Assembly (NCBI GenBank): GCA_910585735.1 | Contig: CAJUEU010000046.1 | Span: 4,826-13,653 of the forward strand | DNA length: 8,828 nucleotides | From: an uncultured Oscillospiraceae bacterium | GTDB lineage: Bacteria; Bacillota; Clostridia; Oscillospirales; Oscillospiraceae | Direction of reading: 5' to 3' | Shown: positions 1-7,288 of the stretch, in pieces | Numbering within the stretch: position 1 is the stretch's first letter | Layout: each line of letters starts with the position of its first letter | The notes under the pieces: generated by a model | Databases searched by the model: none | The model's input: only the letters and a program-made list of their open reading frames with translations | Told to the model about the DNA's origin: nothing | Position numbers and translations under genes: made by a program

Positions 1-19
1 ACCACTCGGACATCTCTCC
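1..19 (-). tRNA. tRNA-Ser, 5' end only (runs off the left edge)
   Basis: Read on the minus strand, these bases are GGAGAGATGTCCGAGTGGT. This is the usual start of bacterial tRNA-Ser: the acceptor strand GGAGAGA, then TG, then the D-stem and D-loop beginning TCCGAGTGGT. tRNA-Leu, the other long-variable-arm tRNA, normally starts GCC/GCG. The anticodon, variable arm and 3' end lie outside the window, so the isoacceptor cannot be named. A consensus promoter sits just upstream (53-81, minus), which supports a transcribed gene starting here. Confidence 0.85.
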
Positions 20-52
20 ACATCCGCCTTGTGGCCGCCAAAGGCAAAAATT

Positions 53-81
53 ATCTTACCATAGTTTCTTACCTCTGTCAA
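53..81 (-). promoter_or_regulatory. Sigma-A promoter of the tRNA-Ser gene
   Basis: On the minus strand TTGACA (76-81) is followed by a 17-bp spacer and TAAGAT (53-58), preceded by TGG as in an extended -10. The predicted start is near 46, giving a leader of about 27 nt before the mature tRNA 5' end at 19. It lies downstream of the MATE terminator, so the tRNA is transcribed independently. Confidence 0.85.
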
Positions 82-113
82 GAGCAAAACTGCCGGGAAG
101 GGTGAAAAACTGG

Positions 114-151
114 AAAAGGGAAAGGGAGTGCCATCATGGCACTCCCTTTCC
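114..151 (-). terminator. Rho-independent terminator of the MATE gene
   Basis: A perfect 15-bp inverted repeat (119-133 with 137-151) with a 3-nt loop lies 12 bp beyond the MATE stop codon. On the minus strand the stem is followed by CTTTTCC and then a second T-run (GTTTTT). The plus-strand side has no comparable T-run, so it acts mainly on minus-strand transcription. Confidence 0.85.
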
Positions 152-163
152 TGGAAGATACAA

Positions 164-1567
164 TTATTTCCGCGCCTCGCTGTGCTCGGCGATGGCCCGG
201 GCTTTTTTTCGCCAGGACCCCATCTGGAAGGCAATGGCGGTGAGGAGGGTGCCTGCGGCCCAGGAGGCCACCAGGGAAATGGACAGGGAGAAGGGGTGGC
301 CCTTGGGCCAGAGATCAGAAGCGGTAAAGTGGGCCAGGATATAGGCCAGGGGCATCCGCAGGATGATGGTGTTGAAAATAGAGATCCACATGGGGGTCAT
401 GGTGTCGCCGGCCCCCCGCATGACGCCGCTCATGACTTGGGTGGCGGCAATGCAGATGTATCCAACGGCCATGATACGCATCATCTTCACGGCCAGCTCA
501 ATAAGAGCTTCGGTTTGAGTAAAGATGCCGAAGAGGTACCGGCCAAAGAACAGAAGGATAATAGTAATGGTGGTGGAGAAGGCCACGGCCATGAGCATGC
601 CCTGCTTCCGTCCCTCGGTGACCCGGTCGATCCTGCCGGCGCCTACATTTTGTCCGGCGTAGACGCTCATCGCCTGTCCGAAGGACATGTTGGGCATCAT
701 GGCAAAGCCGTCTACCCGCATGATGATCACGTTGGCGGCAATGACCATTTCCCCCATGCTGTTGGTAAGAGACTGGACCACCAGCATGGCCACCGACATG
801 ATGGCTTGGGTAATGCCAGAGGGAACGCCGATCTGGATGATCCGCAAGGCACTGGCCTTTTTCAGCTTCAGGTCCTGGAAGGAGAGCGTGAATATGTCCT
901 TCATCCGCAGCAGCTTGAGAAGGCACAGGACTGCTGAAATACTCTGAGAGATGATGGTGGCCCAGGCCACACCGTCCACCCCCATCTGGAACCCGGCCAC
1001 AAACCAGACATCCAGTACAATATTCAGAAGGGCGGAGACCAGAAGGAAGCCCAGGGCGGAGACCGAATCTCCCATGCCGCGGAGGATGCCGGAAAGAATG
1101 TTGTAAAAGGCGGCGCCGATAACGCCGAAGAAAATAATGTGAAGGTAACTGGCGCTCCAGCCGATAATGGATTCAGGGGTCTCCAGCAGGCGGAGCAGCG
1201 GTGTGGTGATCAAAAGACCGATGACAGTGGTAAGAAGAGAGGCAATGGCGGCCAGGGTGATACAGTTGCCGATGGACTCCGCCAGCTTCTTTTTGTTTCC
1301 CTCGCCGTAATTCTGGGAGACTACGATGCCGGCGCCGGTGGAAACGCCTACAAAAAGGGCAAGAAGCAGGTTGAGCACTGGTCCGGCGCTTCCTACGGCG
1401 GAAAGGGCGTTGTCACCCACATACTTGCCTACCACAATGGTATCCACCGTATTGTAGAGCTGCTGAGCCAGGTTGCCCAGGAGCATGGGGACGGCAAACT
1501 CGGCGATCCGCTTCCAGGGTGGTCCCTGGGTCATATCCTTGGCGCTGAAAAGCTGCTTTAAATTCAC
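164..1567 (-). CDS. MATE family multidrug exporter (DinF/NorM-like)
   Basis: This is an integral membrane exporter of the multidrug and toxic compound extrusion family, which expels cationic drugs or metabolites using a Na+ or H+ gradient. It has 467 residues, the usual family length, and about 12 hydrophobic helices. The two-fold internal symmetry of MATE proteins is visible. FAVP (25-28) is mirrored by IGVP (246-249), the QNYGEGN motif near 85-91 by QNVGAGR near 306-312, and RGMGD (163-167) by RGAGD (384-388). The start is GTG, supported by GAGGAG 7 nt upstream (1575-1580). The gene is monocistronic, with its own promoter and terminator, and is divergent from the ABC operon. The substrate cannot be read from the sequence. 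No frameshift or missing segment is seen. Confidence 0.93.
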   Translation of the reverse strand: MNLKQLFSAKDMTQGPPWKRIAEFAVPMLLGNLAQQLYNTVDTIVVGKYVGDNALSAVGSAGPVLNLLLALFVGVSTGAGIVVSQNYGEGNKKKLAESIGNCITLAAIASLLTTVIGLLITTPLLRLLETPESIIGWSASYLHIIFFGVIGAAFYNILSGILRGMGDSVSALGFLLVSALLNIVLDVWFVAGFQMGVDGVAWATIISQSISAVLCLLKLLRMKDIFTLSFQDLKLKKASALRIIQIGVPSGITQAIMSVAMLVVQSLTNSMGEMVIAANVIIMRVDGFAMMPNMSFGQAMSVYAGQNVGAGRIDRVTEGRKQGMLMAVAFSTTITIILLFFGRYLFGIFTQTEALIELAVKMMRIMAVGYICIAATQVMSGVMRGAGDTMTPMWISIFNTIILRMPLAYILAHFTASDLWPKGHPFSLSISLVASWAAGTLLTAIAFQMGSWRKKARAIAEHSEARK

Positions 1568-1574
1568 GATAAAT

Positions 1575-1580
1575 CTCCTC
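1575..1580 (-). promoter_or_regulatory. Ribosome binding site of the MATE gene
   Basis: GAGGAG on the minus strand lies 7 nt before a GTG codon. It fixes the non-ATG start at 1567; there is no competing in-frame ATG nearby. Confidence 0.8.
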
Positions 1581-1607
1581 TTTCTACTAAAAATCTCTTA
1601 ATTATAT

Positions 1608-1636
1608 ATTATAGCATAAAATTTCCCACACCGCAA
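1608..1636 (-). promoter_or_regulatory. Sigma-A promoter of the MATE gene
   Basis: On the minus strand TTGCGG (1631-1636), a 17-bp spacer and TATAAT (1608-1613) are seen, with TGC directly before the -10. The perfect, extended -10 compensates for a weak -35. The predicted start is around 1601, leaving a leader of about 34 nt. Confidence 0.8.
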
Positions 1637-1736
1637 TGAAGAGGAAGAAAAAGATTTTTTAGGGAGCGTGAAAAGCAAAAAAGAAAGAGAGGTGGGGCGA
1701 TAAGTTCATATTATTTAACAGAATAAATTAAAAGAC

Positions 1737-1765
1737 TTTACATTTCAGAAGTGAGAGCTTATAAT
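1737..1765 (+). promoter_or_regulatory. Sigma-A promoter of the ABC transporter operon
   Basis: TTTACA (1737-1742), a 17-bp spacer and a perfect TATAAT (1760-1765). Transcription should begin near 1772, giving a leader of roughly 50 nt before the ATG at 1825. This is one of the strongest-looking promoters in the window. Confidence 0.87.
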
Positions 1766-1809
1766 GAACCCATAAATATTACCCATGAGATAGAGCTGCT
1801 TTACACAAG

Positions 1810-1815
1810 AAGGAG
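1810..1815 (+). promoter_or_regulatory. Ribosome binding site of the first ABC gene
   Basis: AAGGAG lies 9 nt upstream of the ATG at 1825 and supports that start. Confidence 0.8.
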
Positions 1816-1824
1816 ACTGGAAAA

Positions 1825-4689
1825 ATGACGCAGGAATTGTTGACCTTGCAAAATCTGGCAAAATACTACGCCTCAGCGCAGTCCGTGGTGGTGGGTCTGA
1901 ATCGGACCAACCTCACCTTCTGCCGGGGGGAATTTGTAGCCATCACCGGCGAGAGCGGCAGCGGAAAGTCTACCCTGGCCCATGTGCTGGGGGGGATCCT
2001 GCCCTACGAGAGCGGTGAGCTTTTGTTCAAGGACAAGCCTACCTCCCATTACGACAGCGCCGATTGGGAGCGCTACCGGCGGGACTGCGTCAGCTTTATC
2101 TCCCAGAGCTATGGCATCCTGCCCGGCAGCTCGGTGCAGGACAACATGACCTGCGCTCTCCGCCTCACCGGGATGGACAAGGCTGAGGCTCAGCGAAGGG
2201 CCGAGGAGATCCTAAAGAAGGTGGAGCTCTGGGACCTGCGCCGCCGCCGTGCGGCCAAGCTTTCCAGCGGCCAGAAGCAGCGGCTTTCCATCGCCCGGGC
2301 CCTGGCCAAGCCGGCTCCCGTGCTCATTGCCGACGAGCCCACGGGCAACCTGGACGCCGAAAACAGCGCCATGGTCATTGAGCTCCTGGCCCAGGCGGCC
2401 CAGGACCGTCTGGTCATCCTTATCACCCATGAATTTTCCGAGGCGGCGGACTATGTGACCCGCCACATTGAGCTCCACGACGGTCGGGTCGCCATGGATG
2501 TGAGGCTTCGGGAGGTTCCTGAGCTGCCCGCTCCGGCGCCTAAAACGGTCAAGACGGAGGGGAAGAAGGGGCTGAGCTGGTTTGTGGCCCGGTTCCAGAT
2601 GAAGGCCCGGCCAGTGTGGTCGGCGCTGATGCTCGGCCTGTTTGCCGCCACGGTGTTCGCCATGTTTGCCATCTCGGGCACCTTTATTTCCAACCTGGAC
2701 GACACCTTTACTTACAACTACGATAATTCTGCCTTCCGCAACGGGGAGTCCTGCCGTATTGTGGTGGCCCGGAGCGATAGGGCCGAGCTGACCGGGGAGG
2801 ACATTGACAAGCTTCTGGCGGTGAAGTATGTGGATTCCGTGGAGGAGTATGGCTATGTCAGCGATGTGCAGTACGCCTACCGGGAGGGAGTGGACTACGA
2901 GCTTAAGAACGGAGTTGAAACAGTGGGTTCAGGCCTTGGTGCCGCCTACGTTGCCACCGAGACCTACTCTTTGAGAAAATACCAGAACAACATGCCCTTT
3001 GTCCGCACCGTTCCCACCATGCCAGAGGGGGAGGAATTCATATCCGCCGGCCGTATGCCCGAGAACCTTTACGAGGTGGTGGCCGCCGGAGGTGAGGATC
3101 TGCTGGGCAGGAAGCTCACCGTCCTGGTCCAGGACCAGAAGAACTGGGGGGTGGACTCCTTTATCCGTATGGAGGTCACGGTGGTGGGAGTCACCGACCG
3201 GGGCTACCACCTGTACTTCCACGAGGACCTGGGAAAGATGATGCTGGCCAATGCCCGGTCCAAGGCGGAGGTTTTCTATATGCCCATGCCCAATGAGCCC
3301 AATATAGTAGGGCCATTGGCAACAAGCAATATAACGGATGGCCGGGGGAACGTTACGTTTATTTATAAATATAGGGAGGGAGACGTGATCGGAAAGGACG
3401 GTAGGGTCGCCCGACAAATTAAAAAACAAATTGCGCAAACCATTGTCTATATGGATAAATTTGTAACGGGATTTTCTCTTGATGGATGGGATGATGTTGG
3501 GAAATACATTGTTTTGCGGGATTTGGCATACAATGCTGAAATTTGGTTGGGGATCGAAGGGCAGCTAAGAGCGGTGATGGAAGAACTCAATCTGGATAGC
3601 GATTATCTGTCTGCAATAGGAGATTGGCAGGTTCAGGATACAGTGATCCGGGAAGTACTGTCCCAGCCGGAAAATATGGATCGGCTGCAGAACGCGGCGG
3701 AGTCTCTTTTTGAGAAATTTAAGGAGGCTTATGAAAAGAAAAAGGCCGACTATTTCGAGATGGATCTTTCTCAGCTCACACTGGAAGAATCCTTGGCAGT
3801 GCTGGAGGAATGGGGAGGCTTTCTGGAAATTCAAACCATTCAGCCGGGAGAGGTAGTGGTTTCGCCTTCTATGATATCCGTAATTGTGAATGAGCTGAGT
3901 AAAGGATCGGAAATCATTGGAATCGGGGGAAAGGTTTGGGATCAGGCTTGGGACCAGGCGGCTTTTCTCAAGTATGACTTCCCTGTTATGGGACAGCTTG
4001 AAGTCCCCGATGCGGCACAAAAGGATCAGTGCAGGAGGATGACCGTTGTGGGAGCCACGGATGTGGGCTATCATCGGGCTGTGCTGCTTCATCCGAAGGA
4101 CTTTGAAGAGATGAGTTATCACGGCAAGGGAGATCAGGTCTCAGTGTACGCCGAGGATTATGCCTATGTGGATCGGATCCTTGCGGACATCCATGCCCTG
4201 GGCTACGGGGCTCTCTCTCCCTATCAGGAAGGGGCAGTGACTCAGAATGAGGAGCTGGCGGCCCAGCGGACCCAGACCCTGCGGGTGTGCATCATCGCGC
4301 TGCTGGCCGTCATCGCCCTACAGATCCTGCTGCTGCGGTCCATGTTCTCCATGGAGACCGAAAGCTACCGGCTGCTCAGCCACATCGGCCTCAACGGTGT
4401 GACCGCTAAGCGGTCGGTGCTGTGGCAGATCCTGACCTTCGCTCTGGGCGGACAGCTGCTGGGGGTGGGGCTCATCGGTGCCTGCGCGGCAGGTGGAGTG
4501 GACCAGCTGGTCCATATCCTCCGCTACCTGCCCCTGCCTTACCGGCTGGGCCTCTGTCTGCTCCATCTGGCCGCCAGCCTCTTTACGGCGGTGTGGGCTA
4601 TGAAAGCGTTGGAAAAGCAAGTGTTTCCTCAGTCGGGCTCTGAGCCTGACCTGGATTGGGATGTGTTGGATGAGGAGGTGGAGGCATGA
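1825..4689 (+). CDS. MacB-like ABC half-transporter, ATP-binding plus permease, with enlarged extracellular domain
   Basis: This 954-residue protein fuses an ABC ATPase to an FtsX/MacB-type permease. ATPase motifs are all present: Walker A GESGSGKST (42-50), Q-loop Gln94, signature LSSGQ (146-150), Walker B with catalytic Glu in IADEP (168-172), D-loop GNLD (174-177) and switch His202. After a short linker come one membrane helix (about 264-287), an extracellular domain of about 530 residues, and three helices near 820-840, 865-890 and 907-929, which is the MacB topology. The extracellular part carries two copies of a T-V-V-G-x-T-D-x-G-Y-H module (452-462 and 740-750), with a lower-GC stretch (about residues 493-772) between and over the second. 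A lysine/glutamate-rich helix near 624-650 may be coiled coil. It overlaps the next gene by ATGA and probably heterodimerises with its product. Unlike Gram-negative MacB there is no adaptor or outer-membrane channel. The substrate is unknown; peptide, lipid or antibiotic export or sensing are possibilities by family analogy only. Confidence 0.9.
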   Translation: MTQELLTLQNLAKYYASAQSVVVGLNRTNLTFCRGEFVAITGESGSGKSTLAHVLGGILPYESGELLFKDKPTSHYDSADWERYRRDCVSFISQSYGILPGSSVQDNMTCALRLTGMDKAEAQRRAEEILKKVELWDLRRRRAAKLSSGQKQRLSIARALAKPAPVLIADEPTGNLDAENSAMVIELLAQAAQDRLVILITHEFSEAADYVTRHIELHDGRVAMDVRLREVPELPAPAPKTVKTEGKKGLSWFVARFQMKARPVWSALMLGLFAATVFAMFAISGTFISNLDDTFTYNYDNSAFRNGESCRIVVARSDRAELTGEDIDKLLAVKYVDSVEEYGYVSDVQYAYREGVDYELKNGVETVGSGLGAAYVATETYSLRKYQNNMPFVRTVPTMPEGEEFISAGRMPENLYEVVAAGGEDLLGRKLTVLVQDQKNWGVDSFIRMEVTVVGVTDRGYHLYFHEDLGKMMLANARSKAEVFYMPMPNEPNIVGPLATSNITDGRGNVTFIYKYREGDVIGKDGRVARQIKKQIAQTIVYMDKFVTGFSLDGWDDVGKYIVLRDLAYNAEIWLGIEGQLRAVMEELNLDSDYLSAIGDWQVQDTVIREVLSQPENMDRLQNAAESLFEKFKEAYEKKKADYFEMDLSQLTLEESLAVLEEWGGFLEIQTIQPGEVVVSPSMISVIVNELSKGSEIIGIGGKVWDQAWDQAAFLKYDFPVMGQLEVPDAAQKDQCRRMTVVGATDVGYHRAVLLHPKDFEEMSYHGKGDQVSVYAEDYAYVDRILADIHALGYGALSPYQEGAVTQNEELAAQRTQTLRVCIIALLAVIALQILLLRSMFSMETESYRLLSHIGLNGVTAKRSVLWQILTFALGGQLLGVGLIGACAAGGVDQLVHILRYLPLPYRLGLCLLHLAASLFTAVWAMKALEKQVFPQSGSEPDLDWDVLDEEVEA
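3300..4140 (+). other. AT-richer island inside the first ABC gene
   Basis: Hand counts give 28/60 G+C at 3361-3420, 18/60 at 3421-3480 and 24/60 at 3481-3540. The ATPase region of the same gene gives 44/60 at 2281-2340, and the second gene gives 40/60 at 5161-5220. Codons ending in A or T become frequent and A-runs appear. The reading frame is uninterrupted. The edges are approximate, judged by eye. The island encodes most of the extra extracellular sequence. Confidence 0.75.
4673..4678 (+). promoter_or_regulatory. Ribosome binding site of the second ABC gene, inside the first gene
   Basis: AGGAGG, extending to GGTG, lies 7 nt before the ATG at 4686, within the last codons of the upstream gene. 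With the 4-bp ATGA overlap this indicates translational coupling and roughly equal synthesis of the two subunits. Confidence 0.85.
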
Positions 4690-7172
4690 TCCGGGTAGAC
4701 CATCTGAAAAAAACCTACGACAAGCGCGTGAAGAACGCCAGCCCTGCCTTATATGACGTGTCCTTCACCCTGCCGGACACCGGCTTTGTGTGCATCGTGG
4801 GCCCCTCGGGCTGCGGTAAGACCACTTTGCTCAATGCCATGGGCGGCCTGGATGTTTTTGATGAGGGAAGGATCAGCACCGATTCCCTGGAGGACTGCTG
4901 CTGCGGTACCGCCAGGACCGAGGCCGAGCGAAACCGCTCCTTCGGCTACATCTTCCAGAACTATTATCTGCTGCCCGAGTACAGCGTCGCCTACAATGTG
5001 TACCTGGGGCTCCACGCCCTGGACCTGAGCCATGAGGAGAAGCTGAAGCGCTCCCTGGAGGCCCTGGAGGCGGTGGATATGGAGCGGTTTGCCCGTCGCC
5101 CTGTGGGGCAGCTTTCAGGCGGCCAGCAGCAGCGGGTGGCCATTGCCCGCACTCTGGCCCGCCGGCCCCGGGTCATCTTTGCCGACGAGCCCACCGGCAA
5201 CCTGGACGAGACCAATACCATGAATATCTGCGCTTTGCTGCGGAAGATCTCCCGGGAGAGCCTGGTGATCATGGTCACCCACGAGGAGCGGATCGCCCGG
5301 TTTTTTGCCGACCGGATCATCACCCTGGCCGAGGGCCGTCTGGTGGAAGACAGTGACGCCTGGAGCCGGGAGGCTATGGACATGGGAGGAGGTGCTCTCT
5401 ACACCGGGGACTTTCAGGAGGAAAGGCTGGAGGGGGAGGGGATCACCCTTCGTCTTCTGCGGGAGGAGGGCGCCCGGCCGGTGAACCTCACGCTGGTGGC
5501 CGGAAAGGGCAGTATCCTCATTAAACTGGACGATCCCCGGATGGTGACCACCGTCCATACCGACGAGGCTCCCAAGCTCATCGAGGGGGACCGGCCTGTC
5601 CTGAAGCTGGAAACCATGGAGCGGGAGACCATCGGCCTGTCCTGGGACGCTCCCGCTAAGCCGGGCAAGGCGGGGGAAGGGCTGAAGCTTCCTATGCTCT
5701 GCCGGGAGGCTGCCCATCTGGCCGGAGGGAAGGGGATCAGCCGGCTGGCCGGCTGGATCTTCCTGGTGCTCCTTACAGTGCTTACCCTGGTTACCGTGGC
5801 TGACTACCTCCATGTGTCCTCTCTGGATCCTCACGAGTTTATCACGACCGACTCCCACATTCTGGAGATCTCTCTGGAACGGGACAAAAACACCCCGGTA
5901 TCCACCGGCCTGGGGAATCAGGTGGCCGAGCTGGAGACCCTCCTGCGGGACCTGGAGGCCGAGACAGGAAAGGCCATCGACCGGATGCCCGTAATGCCCA
6001 ATCCCTACTACTCGGTGGATACCTTCTACCAGATGCGCACGGTGTCCCAGCAGCTATACGGCTTTAGCTATGTGCCCATTTCCCACTTTGACGAGAGTAC
6101 CCTCATCCTGGGCCGGGTCCCCCAGCGCCCCGACGAGGTGGTCATTGACCGCTGGGTACTGGACAATCTGATCCGGCAGGACGGCATCATCCAGAACAGT
6201 ATCCCTGACATTGGCTATTTCCTGAACCGGCAGTTTCAGTTCCAGAAGAAGAATTACACCCCCACCATCGTGGGGATCAGCGACTGCGGAGAGCCCGCCA
6301 TGTTCGTATACCCCGAGGTGCTGCCCTCCCTGGGAGCCGCCGGTACCGAGATGGTGAGCCTGTCCTCCCTTCAGACCATGTATCCCGGAGTCTACGACAA
6401 GGTGGACCTGTCCCGGGAGACCGAATACCGGGGAGAGATGTACCCCTCCGCCATCATCTTCTCCAACTGGGCGGGGGATAGTTACAAGAAGGGCGGGGTG
6501 TACGGTACCAGTGCCAAGGTGAAGTACGCCAGTGCCCTGTCTACCGAGGAGCCCGAGCTTTATGCCACTCTGGCTGTTGCGGACGAGAATATCCCGTTCC
6601 ACATCGATCAGATGCTTTTGACCTCCAATCGGATCTTCCTCTATTGCGAGGATAAGGACACAGTGAAGGATTTTCTGAACAATGAGCAGCCCGGGCTGAT
6701 GGGCCACACACTGAAGCTGACAGTGAAGGATACCAATACCGATTCCTGGAACGCCTACCGCCGGGCTACCAGCCTGCGGATGGACGCCCGGCAGATCGTA
6801 TCCTTTACCGTGATCCTGCTGTGCGTGGTCATGCTCTCCCTGCTCCAGCGCACCCGGGTCCAGGAGCGCATTGGCCTTATTGCGGTCTACCGCCTGTTGG
6901 GGATCCCCGGCGGCAAGCTGCGCGCCATCTTTGCTCTGGAGAGCGTGTTCCTGGCCCTGCGGAGCATCCTGCCCGTCACCCTCGTTACCTGGGCGGTGGT
7001 GGCAGCCATGAACTCCCTGCCCTCTATGGTGTCCTCCCTCACCCTGCCCTGGTACGCCGCCCTGGCCTGCGCCCTGCTGCTGTTGGGCTTCCATATCCTG
7101 GCCGGATTGCTGCCCCTGGGCCGGCTGCTCAAGCTGCCACCTGCCCGGCTGGCGGCCAAGTACGATCTGTAA
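4686..7172 (+). CDS. MacB-like ABC half-transporter, ATP-binding plus permease (second subunit)
   Basis: This 828-residue partner has the same order as its neighbour: ATPase, single helix, extracellular domain, three helices. Motifs are Walker A GPSGCGKTT (39-47), Q-loop Gln91, canonical LSGGQ (143-147), Walker B IFADEP (164-169) with catalytic Glu, GNLD (171-174) and switch His199. Residues about 232-345 form an extra cytosolic, strand-rich linker before the first helix (about 355-373). The extracellular domain (about 374-704) contains one copy of the T-x-x-V-G-x-S-D-x-G module (525-535), against two in the first subunit. The last helices lie near 705-722, 747-775 and 789-810. The C terminus LPPARLAAKYDL is FtsX-like. 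Both ATPase sites look competent, suggesting a heterodimer with two active sites. No hairpin terminator is evident after the stop, so some read-through into the next gene is possible. Confidence 0.9.
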   Translation: MIRVDHLKKTYDKRVKNASPALYDVSFTLPDTGFVCIVGPSGCGKTTLLNAMGGLDVFDEGRISTDSLEDCCCGTARTEAERNRSFGYIFQNYYLLPEYSVAYNVYLGLHALDLSHEEKLKRSLEALEAVDMERFARRPVGQLSGGQQQRVAIARTLARRPRVIFADEPTGNLDETNTMNICALLRKISRESLVIMVTHEERIARFFADRIITLAEGRLVEDSDAWSREAMDMGGGALYTGDFQEERLEGEGITLRLLREEGARPVNLTLVAGKGSILIKLDDPRMVTTVHTDEAPKLIEGDRPVLKLETMERETIGLSWDAPAKPGKAGEGLKLPMLCREAAHLAGGKGISRLAGWIFLVLLTVLTLVTVADYLHVSSLDPHEFITTDSHILEISLERDKNTPVSTGLGNQVAELETLLRDLEAETGKAIDRMPVMPNPYYSVDTFYQMRTVSQQLYGFSYVPISHFDESTLILGRVPQRPDEVVIDRWVLDNLIRQDGIIQNSIPDIGYFLNRQFQFQKKNYTPTIVGISDCGEPAMFVYPEVLPSLGAAGTEMVSLSSLQTMYPGVYDKVDLSRETEYRGEMYPSAIIFSNWAGDSYKKGGVYGTSAKVKYASALSTEEPELYATLAVADENIPFHIDQMLLTSNRIFLYCEDKDTVKDFLNNEQPGLMGHTLKLTVKDTNTDSWNAYRRATSLRMDARQIVSFTVILLCVVMLSLLQRTRVQERIGLIAVYRLLGIPGGKLRAIFALESVFLALRSILPVTLVTWAVVAAMNSLPSMVSSLTLPWYAALACALLLLGFHILAGLLPLGRLLKLPPARLAAKYDL

Positions 7173-7209
7173 GAAATATGAAGATTCCTTAAATGTTTGG
7201 TCCCGTGAC

Positions 7210-7238
7210 TTGATTTCTTCCCTTGAATTTGGTATGAT
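7210..7238 (+). promoter_or_regulatory. Sigma-A promoter (extended -10) of the orphan gene
   Basis: TTGATT (7210-7215), a 17-bp spacer and TATGAT (7233-7238), with TGG immediately before the -10 as an extended element. Transcription should start near 7245. This makes the downstream gene independent of the ABC operon. Confidence 0.83.
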
Positions 7239-7243
7239 TTTAA

Positions 7244-7288
7244 CTGTGGAACGGGGACGGCACCCATGACAAAAAACAGACTCCACAG
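7244..7288 (+). promoter_or_regulatory. Possible 5' leader stem-loop
   Basis: CTGTGGA (7244-7250) is complementary to TCCACAG (7282-7288), a 7-bp stem with a 31-nt loop. A small GGG...CCC pairing is possible inside the loop. It would form at the extreme 5' end of the mRNA and enclose the ATG at 7266. No known riboswitch class is recognised. The pairing is modest and could be fortuitous. Confidence 0.35.

Larger units (their letters stand above)
1568..1824. other. Divergent intergenic region between MATE and the ABC operon
   Basis: This 257-bp AT-rich spacer holds the two outward promoters described separately. Between them (about 1637-1700) is a strongly purine-biased stretch with A-runs. 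I see no regulator gene, no riboswitch fold and no convincing operator. Six-bp arms GTTCAT (1704-1709) and ATGAAC (1764-1769) flank the ABC promoter but are too short to claim. Confidence 0.6.

Noticed and set aside
1..163. tRNA-Ser as an integration site for a genomic island
   Set aside because: The 5' end of the tRNA faces the window, whereas integrases usually use the 3' part. No integrase or repeated tRNA end is present.
128..937. Long plus-strand open frame opposite the MATE gene
   Set aside because: Its translation is rich in Gly, His and Asp without domains. It mirrors the codon pattern of the clear MATE gene and lacks a ribosome binding site.
1704..1769. Inverted arms GTTCAT / ATGAAC flanking the ABC promoter as an operator
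   Set aside because: Arms are only 6 bp and 60 bp apart. Such a pair is expected by chance in AT-rich DNA.
1736..1805. Direct repeat CTTTACA at 1736-1742 and 1799-1805 as a regulator site
   Set aside because: It is seven bases only; the first copy is the -35 box and the second lies near the ribosome binding site. It has no further shared flank.
7171..7219. AAGAAAT / ATTTCTT inverted repeat as a terminator of the ABC operon
   Set aside because: The loop is 35 nt, the stem is AT-rich and no T-run follows. The second arm lies inside the next promoter.
6054..7286. 410-codon minus-strand open frame opposite the second ABC gene
   Set aside because: It is Gln/Gly/His-rich low-complexity sequence caused by GC-rich codons on the other strand. 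The ABC protein has all family motifs in its own frame.
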